The notes beneath the pieces are model-generated. The model was not told the origin of the DNA. It searched no databases and saw only the letters and a program-made list of their open reading frames with translations. From assembly GCA_020852175.1 (NCBI GenBank), contig JADZBH010000007.1, positions 1 through 64,000 on the forward strand: a stretch of DNA of 64,000 nucleotides, read 5' to 3'. The position numbers and the translations under genes were made by a program. Source of the DNA: Bryobacterales bacterium. Lineage in GTDB: Bacteria > Acidobacteriota > Terriglobia > Bryobacterales > Bryobacteraceae. Positions 18,835 to 26,678 of this stretch are shown one piece after another. The number at the start of each line of letters is the position of its first letter. Position 1 is the stretch's first letter.

Positions 18835-19458
18835 ATGGCCAGCCAAACCGACCCCTTGCTCCTGCACATCCGCCAGCGCCTGCAAACGGCCGCCAACGAG
18901 ACAGACCGGGCCGCCATCCGCCGGTTCTTCCGGGAGACCGTGACGCCGTGCGGCGTCAAAGCGACGCTCGTCCACGAACTCACCCGCTACGCGCTGCCCA
19001 TCCTGCGCGAGCGTACGCCCGCCGCGCGCAACCGCTTTTTCGAGGCGTTGTGGAAGTCCGGCCTGTATGAAGAGGGGATGCTGGCCGTCTACCTGGCCCG
19101 CCGCTTCACGCGCGATTGCGGACCGTGTGAATTCAAACTGTGGGAGCGGTGGATCGACCGCTACGCCACCAATTGGGCCCACTGCGACGGCATCTCGATG
19201 CACCTGATTGGCTCCGCCATCGCCCAAAATCCGGAACTCGCCGTGCAACTGGAAGCCTGGACCGCCTCACCGAACCCGTGGAAGCGCCGCTCGGCCGCCG
19301 CCTCGCTTGTGCGCGAAGCCCGCCAGGGCCGTCACGCCGGCTTGACCGGCCGCATTCTCGAACGCCTCGAAGGCGACCCCGCCAGTCTCATCCGGAAGGC
19401 CGTCGTCTGGTTGCGGCGCGAGCGCGGCAAGGCCCCGTTAACGCGCGCCCGGCGCTAG
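18835..19458 (+). CDS. AlkD-like HEAT-repeat DNA alkylation repair protein
   Basis: 207 residues, essentially all alpha helical with HEAT-like repeats, for example YALPILRERTPAARNRFFEALWKSG and NPWKRRSAAASLV. The pattern fits the DNA alkylation repair (AlkC/AlkD, DUF4097-free) superfamily, whose members excise or bind alkylated bases. The conserved W..S....R.A motif (SPNPWKRRSAA) is present; catalytic Trp/Asp positions cannot be assigned safely. The ATG at 18835 is 24 nt from the divergent radical SAM gene. Its last 21 nt overlap the convergent deacetylase gene. Confidence 0.75.
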   Translation: MASQTDPLLLHIRQRLQTAANETDRAAIRRFFRETVTPCGVKATLVHELTRYALPILRERTPAARNRFFEALWKSGLYEEGMLAVYLARRFTRDCGPCEFKLWERWIDRYATNWAHCDGISMHLIGSAIAQNPELAVQLEAWTASPNPWKRRSAAASLVREARQGRHAGLTGRILERLEGDPASLIRKAVVWLRRERGKAPLTRARR

Positions 19459-20355
19459 CGCCCGCGCCGCCTCCTCGACGGTGGCGCAGTGAATCGCCAC
19501 CGTGTCGGCGGTATCCTCCGCGTAGCCCCCGGCGAGGGTCACCACGAAGGGCGCCGCCGCGCGGCGCGCCCACTCCATCACCAAACGGTCCCGCGCCCGC
19601 AGGCCTTCCTGGGTCACGTTCAACCCGCCCAACTGGTCCCGTTCATACGGATCGGCCCCGGCCACATACTGCACCAACTCGGGCCGCGACATCTCCACCG
19701 AACGCGCCAGCCCCAGTTCGAGCGCCCGCAGGTACTCCTCGTCGCCCACGCCATCTTCCAGGTTGACGTCCAGGTGCGAAGGCGGTTTCTCATAGGGATA
19801 GTTATCCCGCTGGTGAATGGAGAAGGTGAACACCTCAGGGTCGCCCGTGAAAATCGCCGCCGTCCCATTGCCCTGGTGCACGTCGCAATCCACGATCAGC
19901 ACGCGGCGCACATACCCGTCGCGTTGCAGCGCGCGCACGGCCACGGCCACGTCGTGAATCGCGCAGAACCCTTCGCCATGCGCCGGAAAGGCATGGTGAA
20001 AACCGCCTCCGATGTTCACTCCGGCTCCGTGCGCCAGTGCCAGTTGCGATGCCAGCAGCGTTCCGCCCGCCGCCAGCCAGAACGCCTCCACCATCTGCCG
20101 CGAATAGGGCAATTCCAGCTTCAGAATCTCTTCGTAGCTCAGCGTGCCGGAGCGCAGGCGGTTCACCCAACCGGCCTCGTGCACCAGCAGGATCTCGTCG
20201 TCTCTCGCCGGGCAGGGCGCCAGGAAGTCCGTCTCTTCGGCCCCATGGGCCGCCAGTAGCCGTTCTCTGATCCGGCGGTACTTCTCCGAGGGAAAGACGT
20301 GCGAGCCCAGGTTCAGATCGTAGCGGTCGTGATAGATCAGCTTGAACGGCAGCAT
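19438..20355 (-). CDS. Histone deacetylase-superfamily (AcuC/class II HDAC-like) enzyme
   Basis: 305 residues, a complete zinc deacetylase domain. Catalytic residues are present: the His pair H120-H121 (GGGFHHAF), zinc ligands D158 and H160 (VDCDVHQGNG) and D235 (AGADPYERD), and Tyr278 in GGY. Bacterial members remove acetyl groups from lysines of enzymes (AcuC acts on acetyl-CoA synthetase) or from polyamines and other small acetylamides. It lies 12 nt downstream of pta on the same strand, so both are likely one operon, linking acetyl-phosphate level with deacetylation (inference). Confidence 0.92.
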   Translation of the reverse strand: MLPFKLIYHDRYDLNLGSHVFPSEKYRRIRERLLAAHGAEETDFLAPCPARDDEILLVHEAGWVNRLRSGTLSYEEILKLELPYSRQMVEAFWLAAGGTLLASQLALAHGAGVNIGGGFHHAFPAHGEGFCAIHDVAVAVRALQRDGYVRRVLIVDCDVHQGNGTAAIFTGDPEVFTFSIHQRDNYPYEKPPSHLDVNLEDGVGDEEYLRALELGLARSVEMSRPELVQYVAGADPYERDQLGGLNVTQEGLRARDRLVMEWARRAAAPFVVTLAGGYAEDTADTVAIHCATVEEAARALAPGAR

Positions 20356-20367
20356 GAAGCGGCTGGC

Positions 20368-21339
20368 TCAGCCCAGGCGGCGCCGTTCGACATCCTCGGC
20401 CTGAAGCGCCGTCACCAAAGCCACGGCATAGATGTCCTCGGCCGAGCACCCGCGCGACAGATCGTTGGCCGGCTTGGAAAGTCCTTGAAGAAAAGGTCCG
20501 AACGCCGCGGCGCCGCCCAGACGTTCCACCAGCTTATAGCCGATGTTGGCGGCGTTCAGGTCAGGGAAGATCAACGTATTCGCCCGGCCGGCCACGGTGG
20601 AGCCCGGCGCTTTGGATGCCCCCACGGCCGGCTCCAAGGCCGCGTCGGCTTGCAACTCGGCATCCACATGCAGTTCCGGAGCGCGCGCCTGCACGATCTT
20701 GTACGCCTCCACGATCCGTGCCGATTCCTCGTGTTTACCGCTGCCTTTCGTCGAGAACGACAGCATCGCCACCACCGGCTCGGTCCCCAGCATCGTCCGG
20801 GCGTTTTCCGCCGTGGCGATCGTGATTTCGGCCAGTTGCACAGCCGTTGGCCGGACGACCATCGCCGGATCGGCGATGACCAGCAAGCCGCCCGTGCCGT
20901 ACTGCTCTTCTCGTACGCACAACACCATGAACGTCGAAACCGTCCGCACCTTGGGCGGCGTCCCGATGCAGTGCAGGGCCGCGCGTACCGTGTCGGCCGT
21001 CGAATTCGACGCGCCCCCGACGAAGCCATCCGCCTCGCCCAGAGCCACCATCAACGACGCCATGTACAACGGTTTGGCCGCCAGCGCCCGGGCTTCGCCC
21101 TGCGTCATGCCCTTGGCCCTGCGGCGCTCGTGCAAATAGGATGCGTATTTTTCCACCGGAAGGTTCTGCCCGTCGATCAGAACCGGTTCCACCAGACCTT
21201 CGGCGCGCAGGCGTCCGGCAGCCGCGATCACCCGAGAATCTTTTCCTTCGGGAAACACAATCCTTTTGCGTTTGGATATCCGGCGCACCTTTTCGGCCTG
21301 TGCCGAAAGGAAGCGTTGGGCCGAGAACGGCAATGTCAT
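20368..21339 (-). CDS. pta: Phosphate acetyltransferase
   Basis: 323 residues, a single PTA_PTB domain without the long N-terminal extension of E. coli Pta. Characteristic blocks are KRIVFPEGKDSRVI, EADGFVGGA..STADTVRAAL, MLSFSTKGSG and the C-terminal NTLIFPDLNAANIGYKL followed by GPFLQGL. It interconverts acetyl-CoA and acetyl phosphate. No ackA is next to it. The ATG at 21339 has TACAAT 10 nt upstream; that -10 overlaps the start region of the divergent porin gene. It is the first gene of a pair with the deacetylase. Confidence 0.93.
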   Translation of the reverse strand: MTLPFSAQRFLSAQAEKVRRISKRKRIVFPEGKDSRVIAAAGRLRAEGLVEPVLIDGQNLPVEKYASYLHERRRAKGMTQGEARALAAKPLYMASLMVALGEADGFVGGASNSTADTVRAALHCIGTPPKVRTVSTFMVLCVREEQYGTGGLLVIADPAMVVRPTAVQLAEITIATAENARTMLGTEPVVAMLSFSTKGSGKHEESARIVEAYKIVQARAPELHVDAELQADAALEPAVGASKAPGSTVAGRANTLIFPDLNAANIGYKLVERLGGAAAFGPFLQGLSKPANDLSRGCSAEDIYAVALVTALQAEDVERRRLG

Positions 21340-21355
21340 AGAATGTTTAATTGTA
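21339..21355. promoter_or_regulatory. Interlocked divergent promoters of pta and the porin gene
   Basis: On the plus strand TAGAAT (21339-21344) is 6 nt before the TTG start at 21351. On the minus strand TACAAT (21350-21355) is 10 nt before the pta ATG. The two start regions interlock within 17 bp, so the genes probably compete for RNA polymerase. Confidence 0.55.
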
Positions 21356-22625
21356 TCGCCTGAATTCCATCCTGCTGTGCCTTGTCGCACTTCCGGCTGC
21401 CGGCGAAGAGGCAAAACCGCTCTTCCCTTCCTGGTTCAAGGCCGGCGTCGAATTCCGCGGACGTTTCGAGGGTGTCAACTCCCAGAACTTCTCGAGCGGC
21501 TCCGGTGACCACTACTATCTGCACCGTACCCGTCTCGACCTCCAGTTCCGCCCCGTCAATGGCGTCAGCTTCGTCTTTCAGCCTCAGTTCACCAAGGCTC
21601 CCGGCTTCCGCCCTCCCGTCGCCCCAGGCGCCGAGGATCACTTCGACTTCCACCAGGCCTATGCCGAATTCGTCCGCGGCGCCAAGGACGCCCCGCAATA
21701 CGGCGTCCGTTTCGGCCGCCAGGAACTCAACTTTGGCGCACAGCGCCTGATCGGTTCGTCGAACTGGGGCAACACCTCCCGCACCACCGATGCCATCCGG
21801 CTGTTCCGCGAGGACGCCAACACCCGGATCGACCTGTTCGCCTCGGCCGTCGTGCAAACCCAGCAGTACAAGCTCGACCGGTTCAAGGGCGACATTCAGT
21901 TGCAGGGGCTCCATGTCGCCTGGAAGAAGCTCCTGCCCGGCGGCCTGCTGGAAACCTATGTCTTCCGCAAGATCGCCAACCGGGAAACCGGCGAGGGGCG
22001 AGCCGGGCGCACCGACCACTACACGCCCGGTCTCCGCGCCATCGGTAAACTGCCCCGCCGTTTCGACTACAACCTGGAGATGGCCGCCCAGGCGGGCACG
22101 CGCGGCGGCTCCAGCCACCGCGCCTGGGCCGGTTACTGGGAACTTGGCTACCGTGTCGCCGAAAGCGCCCGCGCGCCGCGCCTGCTCGCCGGATACTCCC
22201 ACGGCTCGGGCGACTCCAACCCCAACGACGGCCGCAGCGATACCTTCGACCAGCTCTACCCCACCAACCACGCTTTCTACGGCTGGGCCGACCGCATGGC
22301 ATGGCAGAACCTCAACGAACTTCTGCTGGGCGTCGACATCCGCCCGCTGCCGCGCATGGTGATGAACCTTCAATACCACTCCTTCTGGCTCGCCACACGC
22401 CAGGATGCATACTATAACTTTGCCGGCCGCCCCGCCGTCCGCAATCCGGATGCAACCAGTTCGCACATCCAACAGGAGTTCGATATCAACACCACCTGGG
22501 AGATCCAAAAACATCTACAGGTGATCGTGGGACTCAACAATGTGTTTCCGGCGGGCTTTCTCAAGCAATCCACCGCAGGCGTCCACACCTTCGTGCCCTA
22601 TCTCCAGTGGCGCGCCGTATTCTGA
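21351..22625 (+). CDS. Alginate-export-family outer-membrane porin
   Basis: 424 residues from TTG. A signal peptide (about 1-18, ending PAAGEE) is followed by alternating amphipathic strands rich in Tyr, Phe, Arg and Gly, ending in the aromatic C-terminal strand typical of outer-membrane barrels (LQWRAVF). Blocks such as DFHQAYAEF, GRQELNFGAQRLIGSSNWGNTSRTTDA-type segments and GYSHGSGDSNPNDG match the alginate export domain (AlgE-like) family. The transported solute is unknown, since no polysaccharide genes are nearby. It is divergent from pta with interlocked promoters. Confidence 0.85.
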   Translation: MYRLNSILLCLVALPAAGEEAKPLFPSWFKAGVEFRGRFEGVNSQNFSSGSGDHYYLHRTRLDLQFRPVNGVSFVFQPQFTKAPGFRPPVAPGAEDHFDFHQAYAEFVRGAKDAPQYGVRFGRQELNFGAQRLIGSSNWGNTSRTTDAIRLFREDANTRIDLFASAVVQTQQYKLDRFKGDIQLQGLHVAWKKLLPGGLLETYVFRKIANRETGEGRAGRTDHYTPGLRAIGKLPRRFDYNLEMAAQAGTRGGSSHRAWAGYWELGYRVAESARAPRLLAGYSHGSGDSNPNDGRSDTFDQLYPTNHAFYGWADRMAWQNLNELLLGVDIRPLPRMVMNLQYHSFWLATRQDAYYNFAGRPAVRNPDATSSHIQQEFDINTTWEIQKHLQVIVGLNNVFPAGFLKQSTAGVHTFVPYLQWRAVF

Positions 22626-22702
22626 AACATTTGTCGGATATTGTTGGTACAGTTTTTCCCAACTTGGTGTAAACTCAGGCGATCCCACTCTTGGAGGCAT
22701 AC

Positions 22703-23449
22703 ATGTTCTGTACCAGTTGCGGCGCCCAGTTACCCGATGGAACCAAATTCTGCACCGTGTGCGGCGCCGATCTTGGCGGATCCCAATCCGCAGGCGATAC
22801 GCCGCCGTCCTACGCCCCTCCGCCTCCGCCCAGTTGGTCGTCGGGTGCGAGCGGCGGTTCCCAGGCGCCGTTTACCCCGCCCACTTCGGTGCGCGTCGAC
22901 ACCATGGGTTGGATCACGGCTGGCTGGAATCTGGTGCAGCCCGACCTGGTGGCCTGGATCGTCGGCGCCCTGCTGATGCTTGTGCTTTCCAGCGTCGTTC
23001 CGGTGGTGCTGCAAGGCGCCATGATCATCGGCCTGCACATCATGGCCATCAAGAAAATCCAGGGAAAGACGCCCGAGTTCGCCGACGTCTTCAAGGGCTT
23101 TAACTACTTCGTGCCCGCCCTGGTGGCGTCGCTGCTCATCAGCGTCGGCGTCTTCTTCGGCATGATCCTGTGCATCGTCCCGGGGCTGGTTGTCGGCGCC
23201 GCCACCATGTTCAGCTACCTCTTCATCCTGGACCGCGGCATGGACTTCATGCCGGCGCTCCAGGCCAGTCATGACGTGGTGAAGAACGATTACGTCGGCT
23301 TCACGCTGTTCTTCCTGGCGCTGGCCGTGCTCCAGATCATCGGGGCGCTGCTCTGCTTCGTGGGCTTGCTGGTGACGCTGCCCATCATGTATTGCGCCAT
23401 CACGGTGGCATACAAAGAGACCGTCGGCATTGCCAGCAACCAGCAGTAA
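22703..23449 (+). CDS. Zinc-ribbon multi-pass membrane protein
   Basis: 248 residues starting at ATG 22703, with GGAGG at 5-nt spacing. An N-terminal zinc ribbon (CTSCG...CTVCG, residues 2-21) is followed by a Pro/Ser-rich linker (about 35-60) and a membrane part with four to five helices (about 80-240), including a GMILCIVPGLVVGAATMFS segment and the MDFMPALQASHDVVKNDY loop seen in DUF975/glycerophosphodiester-type membrane proteins. The function is unknown. The downstream DUF2752 gene overlaps its end by 20 nt, implying a joint role. Confidence 0.8.
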   Translation: MFCTSCGAQLPDGTKFCTVCGADLGGSQSAGDTPPSYAPPPPPSWSSGASGGSQAPFTPPTSVRVDTMGWITAGWNLVQPDLVAWIVGALLMLVLSSVVPVVLQGAMIIGLHIMAIKKIQGKTPEFADVFKGFNYFVPALVASLLISVGVFFGMILCIVPGLVVGAATMFSYLFILDRGMDFMPALQASHDVVKNDYVGFTLFFLALAVLQIIGALLCFVGLLVTLPIMYCAITVAYKETVGIASNQQ

Positions 23450-23777
23450 GCGAGACTGGCTGCCTGGCTCCGGCCTTGCCGCCGTCACCCTTGCGTGGCT
23501 CTTCGTGCTCGGGGCGGACGCGACCGCGTTTCTCGTCTGCCCCTTCCGATGGGCGACTTCCCTGCCCTGTCCTCTCTGCGGCATGACCCATGGCGTGGCC
23601 GCTCTCCTGCACGGCCACATCGCGGAGGGTGTCGCCTTGCACCCCTTTTCTCCCCTGGCTCTGGCCGGCCTTGCCGCCACCGCCGCCGGCCGTACGCTTC
23701 CTCCTCCTCTGTGGTCCCGCCTGTTCCTGGGATTGGCTGTTTTCGGTGCGTTCCGCATGTTGCTGGTCGCGCTATAA
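23430..23777 (+). CDS. DUF2752 membrane protein
   Basis: 115 residues from a TTG inside the end of the previous gene. Two to three membrane helices surround the diagnostic CPLCGMTHG motif of DUF2752 (usual form CPxCGxT), at about residues 47-55. These small proteins are often encoded next to zinc-ribbon or TM2 membrane proteins, as here. The function is unknown. Translational coupling to the preceding gene is likely from the overlap. The mdh promoter -10 lies at the very end of this gene. Confidence 0.82.
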   Translation: MPATSSKRDWLPGSGLAAVTLAWLFVLGADATAFLVCPFRWATSLPCPLCGMTHGVAALLHGHIAEGVALHPFSPLALAGLAATAAGRTLPPPLWSRLFLGLAVFGAFRMLLVAL

Positions 23778-23778
23778 T
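23773..23778 (+). promoter_or_regulatory. -10 TATAAT of mdh
   Basis: A consensus TATAAT lies 32 nt before the mdh ATG. The usual -35 distance holds only TTCCGC, a weak match. The spacing to the start leaves a normal leader with GAGG before the ATG. Confidence 0.6.
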
Positions 23779-23810
23779 TGCACTTCAAACTCCGTCATAC
23801 CGAGGCATTC

Positions 23811-24743
23811 ATGCGAAAGAAAGTTACTGTTGTAGGCGCCGGCAACGTCGGCGCCAATTGCGCGTTGCGCATCGCCGACCAGGAACTCGCCGACGTGGTT
23901 CTCGTCGATGTGGTCGATGGCGTTCCCCAGGGGAAGGGACTCGATATTCTCGAATCCGGCCCCATCCAGGGTTACGATGTCCGCATTACCGGCTCCAACG
24001 GCTACGAGGAGACCGCCAATTCCGACATCGTCATCATTACCGCCGGTTTCCCCCGCAAGCCCGGCATGAGCCGGGACGACCTTCTGCTGGCGAACTACGA
24101 GATTGTCAAGAACGCCACCGAACAGGCGGCCAGGTACTCGCCCAACGCCATCCTGATTCTGGTGACCAACCCTCTGGACGCCATGTGCTGGGCCGCCTGG
24201 AAGGTATCCGGCTTCTCGAGGAACCGCGTGATCGGCATGGCCGGCGTGCTCGACACGGCACGCTACCGCACCTTCATCGCCGAGGCGTTGAACGTGAGCG
24301 TGGAAAACATAACGGCCATGGTCCTGGGCGGCCACGGCGACACGATGGTGCCGCTGGTCCGTTACACCAACGTGAGCGGCATCCCCCTCACCGAACTCCT
24401 CCCCGCCGGGCAGATTGAAGCCCTCGTCACGCGCACGCGCAACGGCGGCGCCGAAATCGTGAAGTACCTCAAGACCGGCAGCGCCTACTACGCGCCGTCC
24501 GCGGCCGCCGTCGAGATGGCCGCCTCCATCCTGAAGGACAAGAAGAAGGTGCTCCCCTGCGCCGCCTTGTTGCAAGGCGAGTATGGCGTGCAGGACCTGT
24601 TTGTCGGTGTTCCCGTGAAGCTGGGCGCCAACGGCATCGAAAAGGTATATGAAGTCGGTTTGACGGACTCCGAGAAGGCCGAACTCGCCAAAAGCGTCGC
24701 CGCCGTCGACGAACTCGTCACGGTAATCAAATCGAAGATGTAA
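23811..24743 (+). CDS. mdh: Malate dehydrogenase (LDH-like type)
   Basis: 310 residues. Rossmann motif [12 protein letters not shown], substrate-loop block [14 protein letters not shown] with the Arg that selects malate/oxaloacetate over lactate, [10 protein letters not shown], and the catalytic His in [10 protein letters not shown]. It interconverts malate and oxaloacetate with NAD(H) in the TCA cycle. GAGG precedes the ATG at 23811; an upstream in-frame ATG overlaps the promoter and is unlikely. It is transcribed from its own TATAAT promoter and followed by a strong hairpin. Confidence 0.95.
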   Translation: MRKKVTVVGAGNVGANCALRIADQELADVVLVDVVDGVPQGKGLDILESGPIQGYDVRITGSNGYEETANSDIVIITAGFPRKPGMSRDDLLLANYEIVKNATEQAARYSPNAILILVTNPLDAMCWAAWKVSGFSRNRVIGMAGVLDTARYRTFIAEALNVSVENITAMVLGGHGDTMVPLVRYTNVSGIPLTELLPAGQIEALVTRTRNGGAEIVKYLKTGSAYYAPSAAAVEMAASILKDKKKVLPCAALLQGEYGVQDLFVGVPVKLGANGIEKVYEVGLTDSEKAELAKSVAAVDELVTVIKSKM

Positions 24744-24755
24744 CATAGCTCGAAC

Positions 24756-24788
24756 GGGAGGCGGGGCGTTCCCTACGCCCGGCCTCCC
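24756..24788 (+). terminator. Strong GC hairpin after mdh
   Basis: A 7-bp stem (GGGAGGC/GCCTCCC), one G-G mismatch and a 5-bp stem (GGGCG/CGCCC) close a 7-nt loop 12 nt after the mdh stop. No T-run follows, so it may be an attenuator or a 3'-end protecting structure rather than a classical intrinsic terminator. Confidence 0.5.
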
Positions 24789-24811
24789 GCGCATCCCATC
24801 GGGAGGATCTT

Positions 24812-24925
24812 GTGACCCAGGAAACCGTTCAGCTCATCGCCGCCATCTTGGCCGTTCTCTGCGTGGTGGCCATCATCGTCCGGCGTAAGAACAAGAAAAA
24901 GACCACAGCGCAGGACGATTTTTAA
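24812..24925 (+). CDS. 37-residue single-pass membrane protein
   Basis: The reading frame starts at GTG 24812, with GGGAGG (24801-24806) at 5-nt spacing, and ends at TAA 24923-24925. It encodes 37 residues: a short polar start (MTQETVQ), one hydrophobic helix of about 17 residues, then a strongly basic tail (RRKNKKK) and an acidic end (AQDDF). The tail predicts an N-out/C-in single-pass protein of the inner membrane. It is not a family I recognise. The good ribosome site, the hydrophobic pattern and the position between mdh and the SET gene (8 nt before it) support a real gene. Confidence 0.65.
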   Translation: MTQETVQLIAAILAVLCVVAIIVRRKNKKKTTAQDDF

Positions 24926-24933
24926 TCGCCCAC

Positions 24934-25413
24934 ATGGTCTCTTCAGAACTCACCCAGGCCGAACCTCTTCCCAAGATCGACGAACGGTACGCCTGCTATC
25001 CGCTGCGCGTCTTCCGTTCCAAGATTCATCGTTGGGGCATCAAGGCGCTCGCCGATATTCCCAGGAACCGCAAGGTCATCGAGTATACGGGCGAGAGAAT
25101 CAACCGCAAGGAGACAAAGCGGCGGGCGGATTCGACTGCGCTCCACTATCTGTTCACGCTGGACAACTATTGGACCATCGACGGCACGGTAGGGGGCAGC
25201 GGCGCGCAGTACATCAACCACTCCTGCGAACCTAACGTCCGCGCCGTCATTTTCAAGGGCCACATCCTCTACTACAGCGCGCGCGATATCGGCAAGGGCG
25301 AGGAGTTGCTGATCGACTACCACTTCGATCCCGACGTGGAAAAGGTCATCTGCAAATGCGGCGCCAAGGCCTGCCGCGGCACCATCAACCTGAAGAGGGA
25401 AAAGAAGGGTTAA
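24934..25413 (+). CDS. SET-domain protein lysine methyltransferase-like
   Basis: 159 residues, a compact SET domain with post-SET. Seen in order: RWGIKALADI (SET-N), VIEYTGE, INHSCEPN (residues 94-101, SAM pseudoknot), GEELLIDY with Tyr129 and the post-SET cysteines CKCGAKACRG (C140, C142, C147), which with C98 could bind zinc. SET proteins transfer methyl from SAM to protein lysines; bacterial targets are mostly unknown. It shares its 3' stop region with the convergent enolase gene (TTAA at 25410-25413). The 37-residue membrane protein lies 8 nt upstream on the same strand. Confidence 0.92.
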   Translation: MVSSELTQAEPLPKIDERYACYPLRVFRSKIHRWGIKALADIPRNRKVIEYTGERINRKETKRRADSTALHYLFTLDNYWTIDGTVGGSGAQYINHSCEPNVRAVIFKGHILYYSARDIGKGEELLIDYHFDPDVEKVICKCGAKACRGTINLKREKKG

Positions 25414-26678
25414 GTAAACCGCAACCGGGCATACCCGATGCCGCCCTTGGCCTCGAGTTCCAGCAGACGGTTCCATTTGGCCAGCCGCTCGGACCGCGTC
25501 ACCGAGCCCACTTTAATCTGTCCCGCCCCGCTCGCCACGGCGAGATCCGACAGGAAGCTGTCCTCGGTTTCGCCCGAGCGCGCCGAAATCACAGCATGCC
25601 AGCCCGCCTCCAGCGCCCGGCCGCTCACGGCCAGCGTCTCGGTCAGCGTACCGATCTGGTTCATCTTCACCAGAACGGCGTTGGCCGAGCCTTCCCGGAT
25701 GCCCCGCTCCACGCGCGCCGGGTTTGTCGTGAACAGGTCGTCGCCAATCAACTGCGCCTGTCCGCCCAGCCGCCGCGTTAACTCCGGCCAGTGGCGCCAA
25801 TCGTCTTCGGCCAGTCCATCCTCGATCGACACCACAGGGTAGCGCGCGCACCATCCGGCCAGTTGGTCGATCATGCCGCCTGCATCCAGCCGCCGTCCCT
25901 CGCTACGCAAGTGATAGATGCCGTCGCCGTAAAAATGGGTGGACGCCACATCCAGGGCGATGGCCACCTCTTCGCCCGGCCGGTATCCCGCGCGCTCGAT
26001 GGCCCGTGTCAGCAGGGCGAGCGCCTCCTCGTTCGATCGGAGGCGGGGCCCCCATCCGCCTTCGTCGGCGACGCCGGTGAGCACATAGCCGGCTTCCACA
26101 CAGAGCGAATAAGCAGCCGCATGCACGGCGGCCGCCGCCCGCAGCGCCTCGGCGAAGCTGGGCAGTCCCAGGGGCAGCGCCAGGAAGTCCTGGAACTCGA
26201 TATTGTGCGCGGCGTGGTGGCCGCCGGAGAAGATGTTCACCATCGGCACCGGCAGCGCCGCCGGCCGGCCCGCCGCGGGCAGGCTGCGATAGAGTTCGAC
26301 ACCTCTGGACACCGCCGCCGCCCGCGCCACGGCGCACGACACCCCCAGGATGGCGTTCGCTCCCAGGCGCCCCTTGTTCGCCGTGCCGTCCAGTTCGATC
26401 ATCCGCCGGTCCAACCCGGCCTGATCCCCGGCGTCGAGGCCCGCCACGGCCGCCGCGATCTCGCCCTTCACATGCGACACCGCGCGCAGAACGCCCTTGC
26501 CGCCATATCGCGCCGGGTCGCCGTCGCGCAACTCCACCGCTTCGTGCTTTCCCGTCGAGGCGCCCGAAGGCACCTGCGCCTGCCCTGCCGCGCCATCCGA
26601 CAGCCGGGCTTCCACGGCCACCGTCGGCCTTCCGCGCGAATCCAGGATCTCCCAGGCGTTTAACGATTCGATCCTCAT
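25410..26678 (-). CDS. eno: Enolase
   Basis: 422 residues. It catalyses 2-phosphoglycerate to phosphoenolpyruvate in glycolysis. Blocks seen: LDSRGRPTVAVE, VPSGASTGKHEA, ANAILGVSCA, the metal ligands in ALDVAS, SIEDGLAEDDW and IGDDLFTTN, the catalytic Lys in VLVKMNQIGTL, and ISARSGETEDSFLSDLAVA. The ATG at 26678 overlaps the upstream kinase stop as ATGA, so the two are co-translated. Compared with common enolases the catalytic loop reads ISARSGETED rather than VSHRSGETED. Confidence 0.95.
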   Translation of the reverse strand: MRIESLNAWEILDSRGRPTVAVEARLSDGAAGQAQVPSGASTGKHEAVELRDGDPARYGGKGVLRAVSHVKGEIAAAVAGLDAGDQAGLDRRMIELDGTANKGRLGANAILGVSCAVARAAAVSRGVELYRSLPAAGRPAALPVPMVNIFSGGHHAAHNIEFQDFLALPLGLPSFAEALRAAAAVHAAAYSLCVEAGYVLTGVADEGGWGPRLRSNEEALALLTRAIERAGYRPGEEVAIALDVASTHFYGDGIYHLRSEGRRLDAGGMIDQLAGWCARYPVVSIEDGLAEDDWRHWPELTRRLGGQAQLIGDDLFTTNPARVERGIREGSANAVLVKMNQIGTLTETLAVSGRALEAGWHAVISARSGETEDSFLSDLAVASGAGQIKVGSVTRSERLAKWNRLLELEAKGGIGYARLRFT

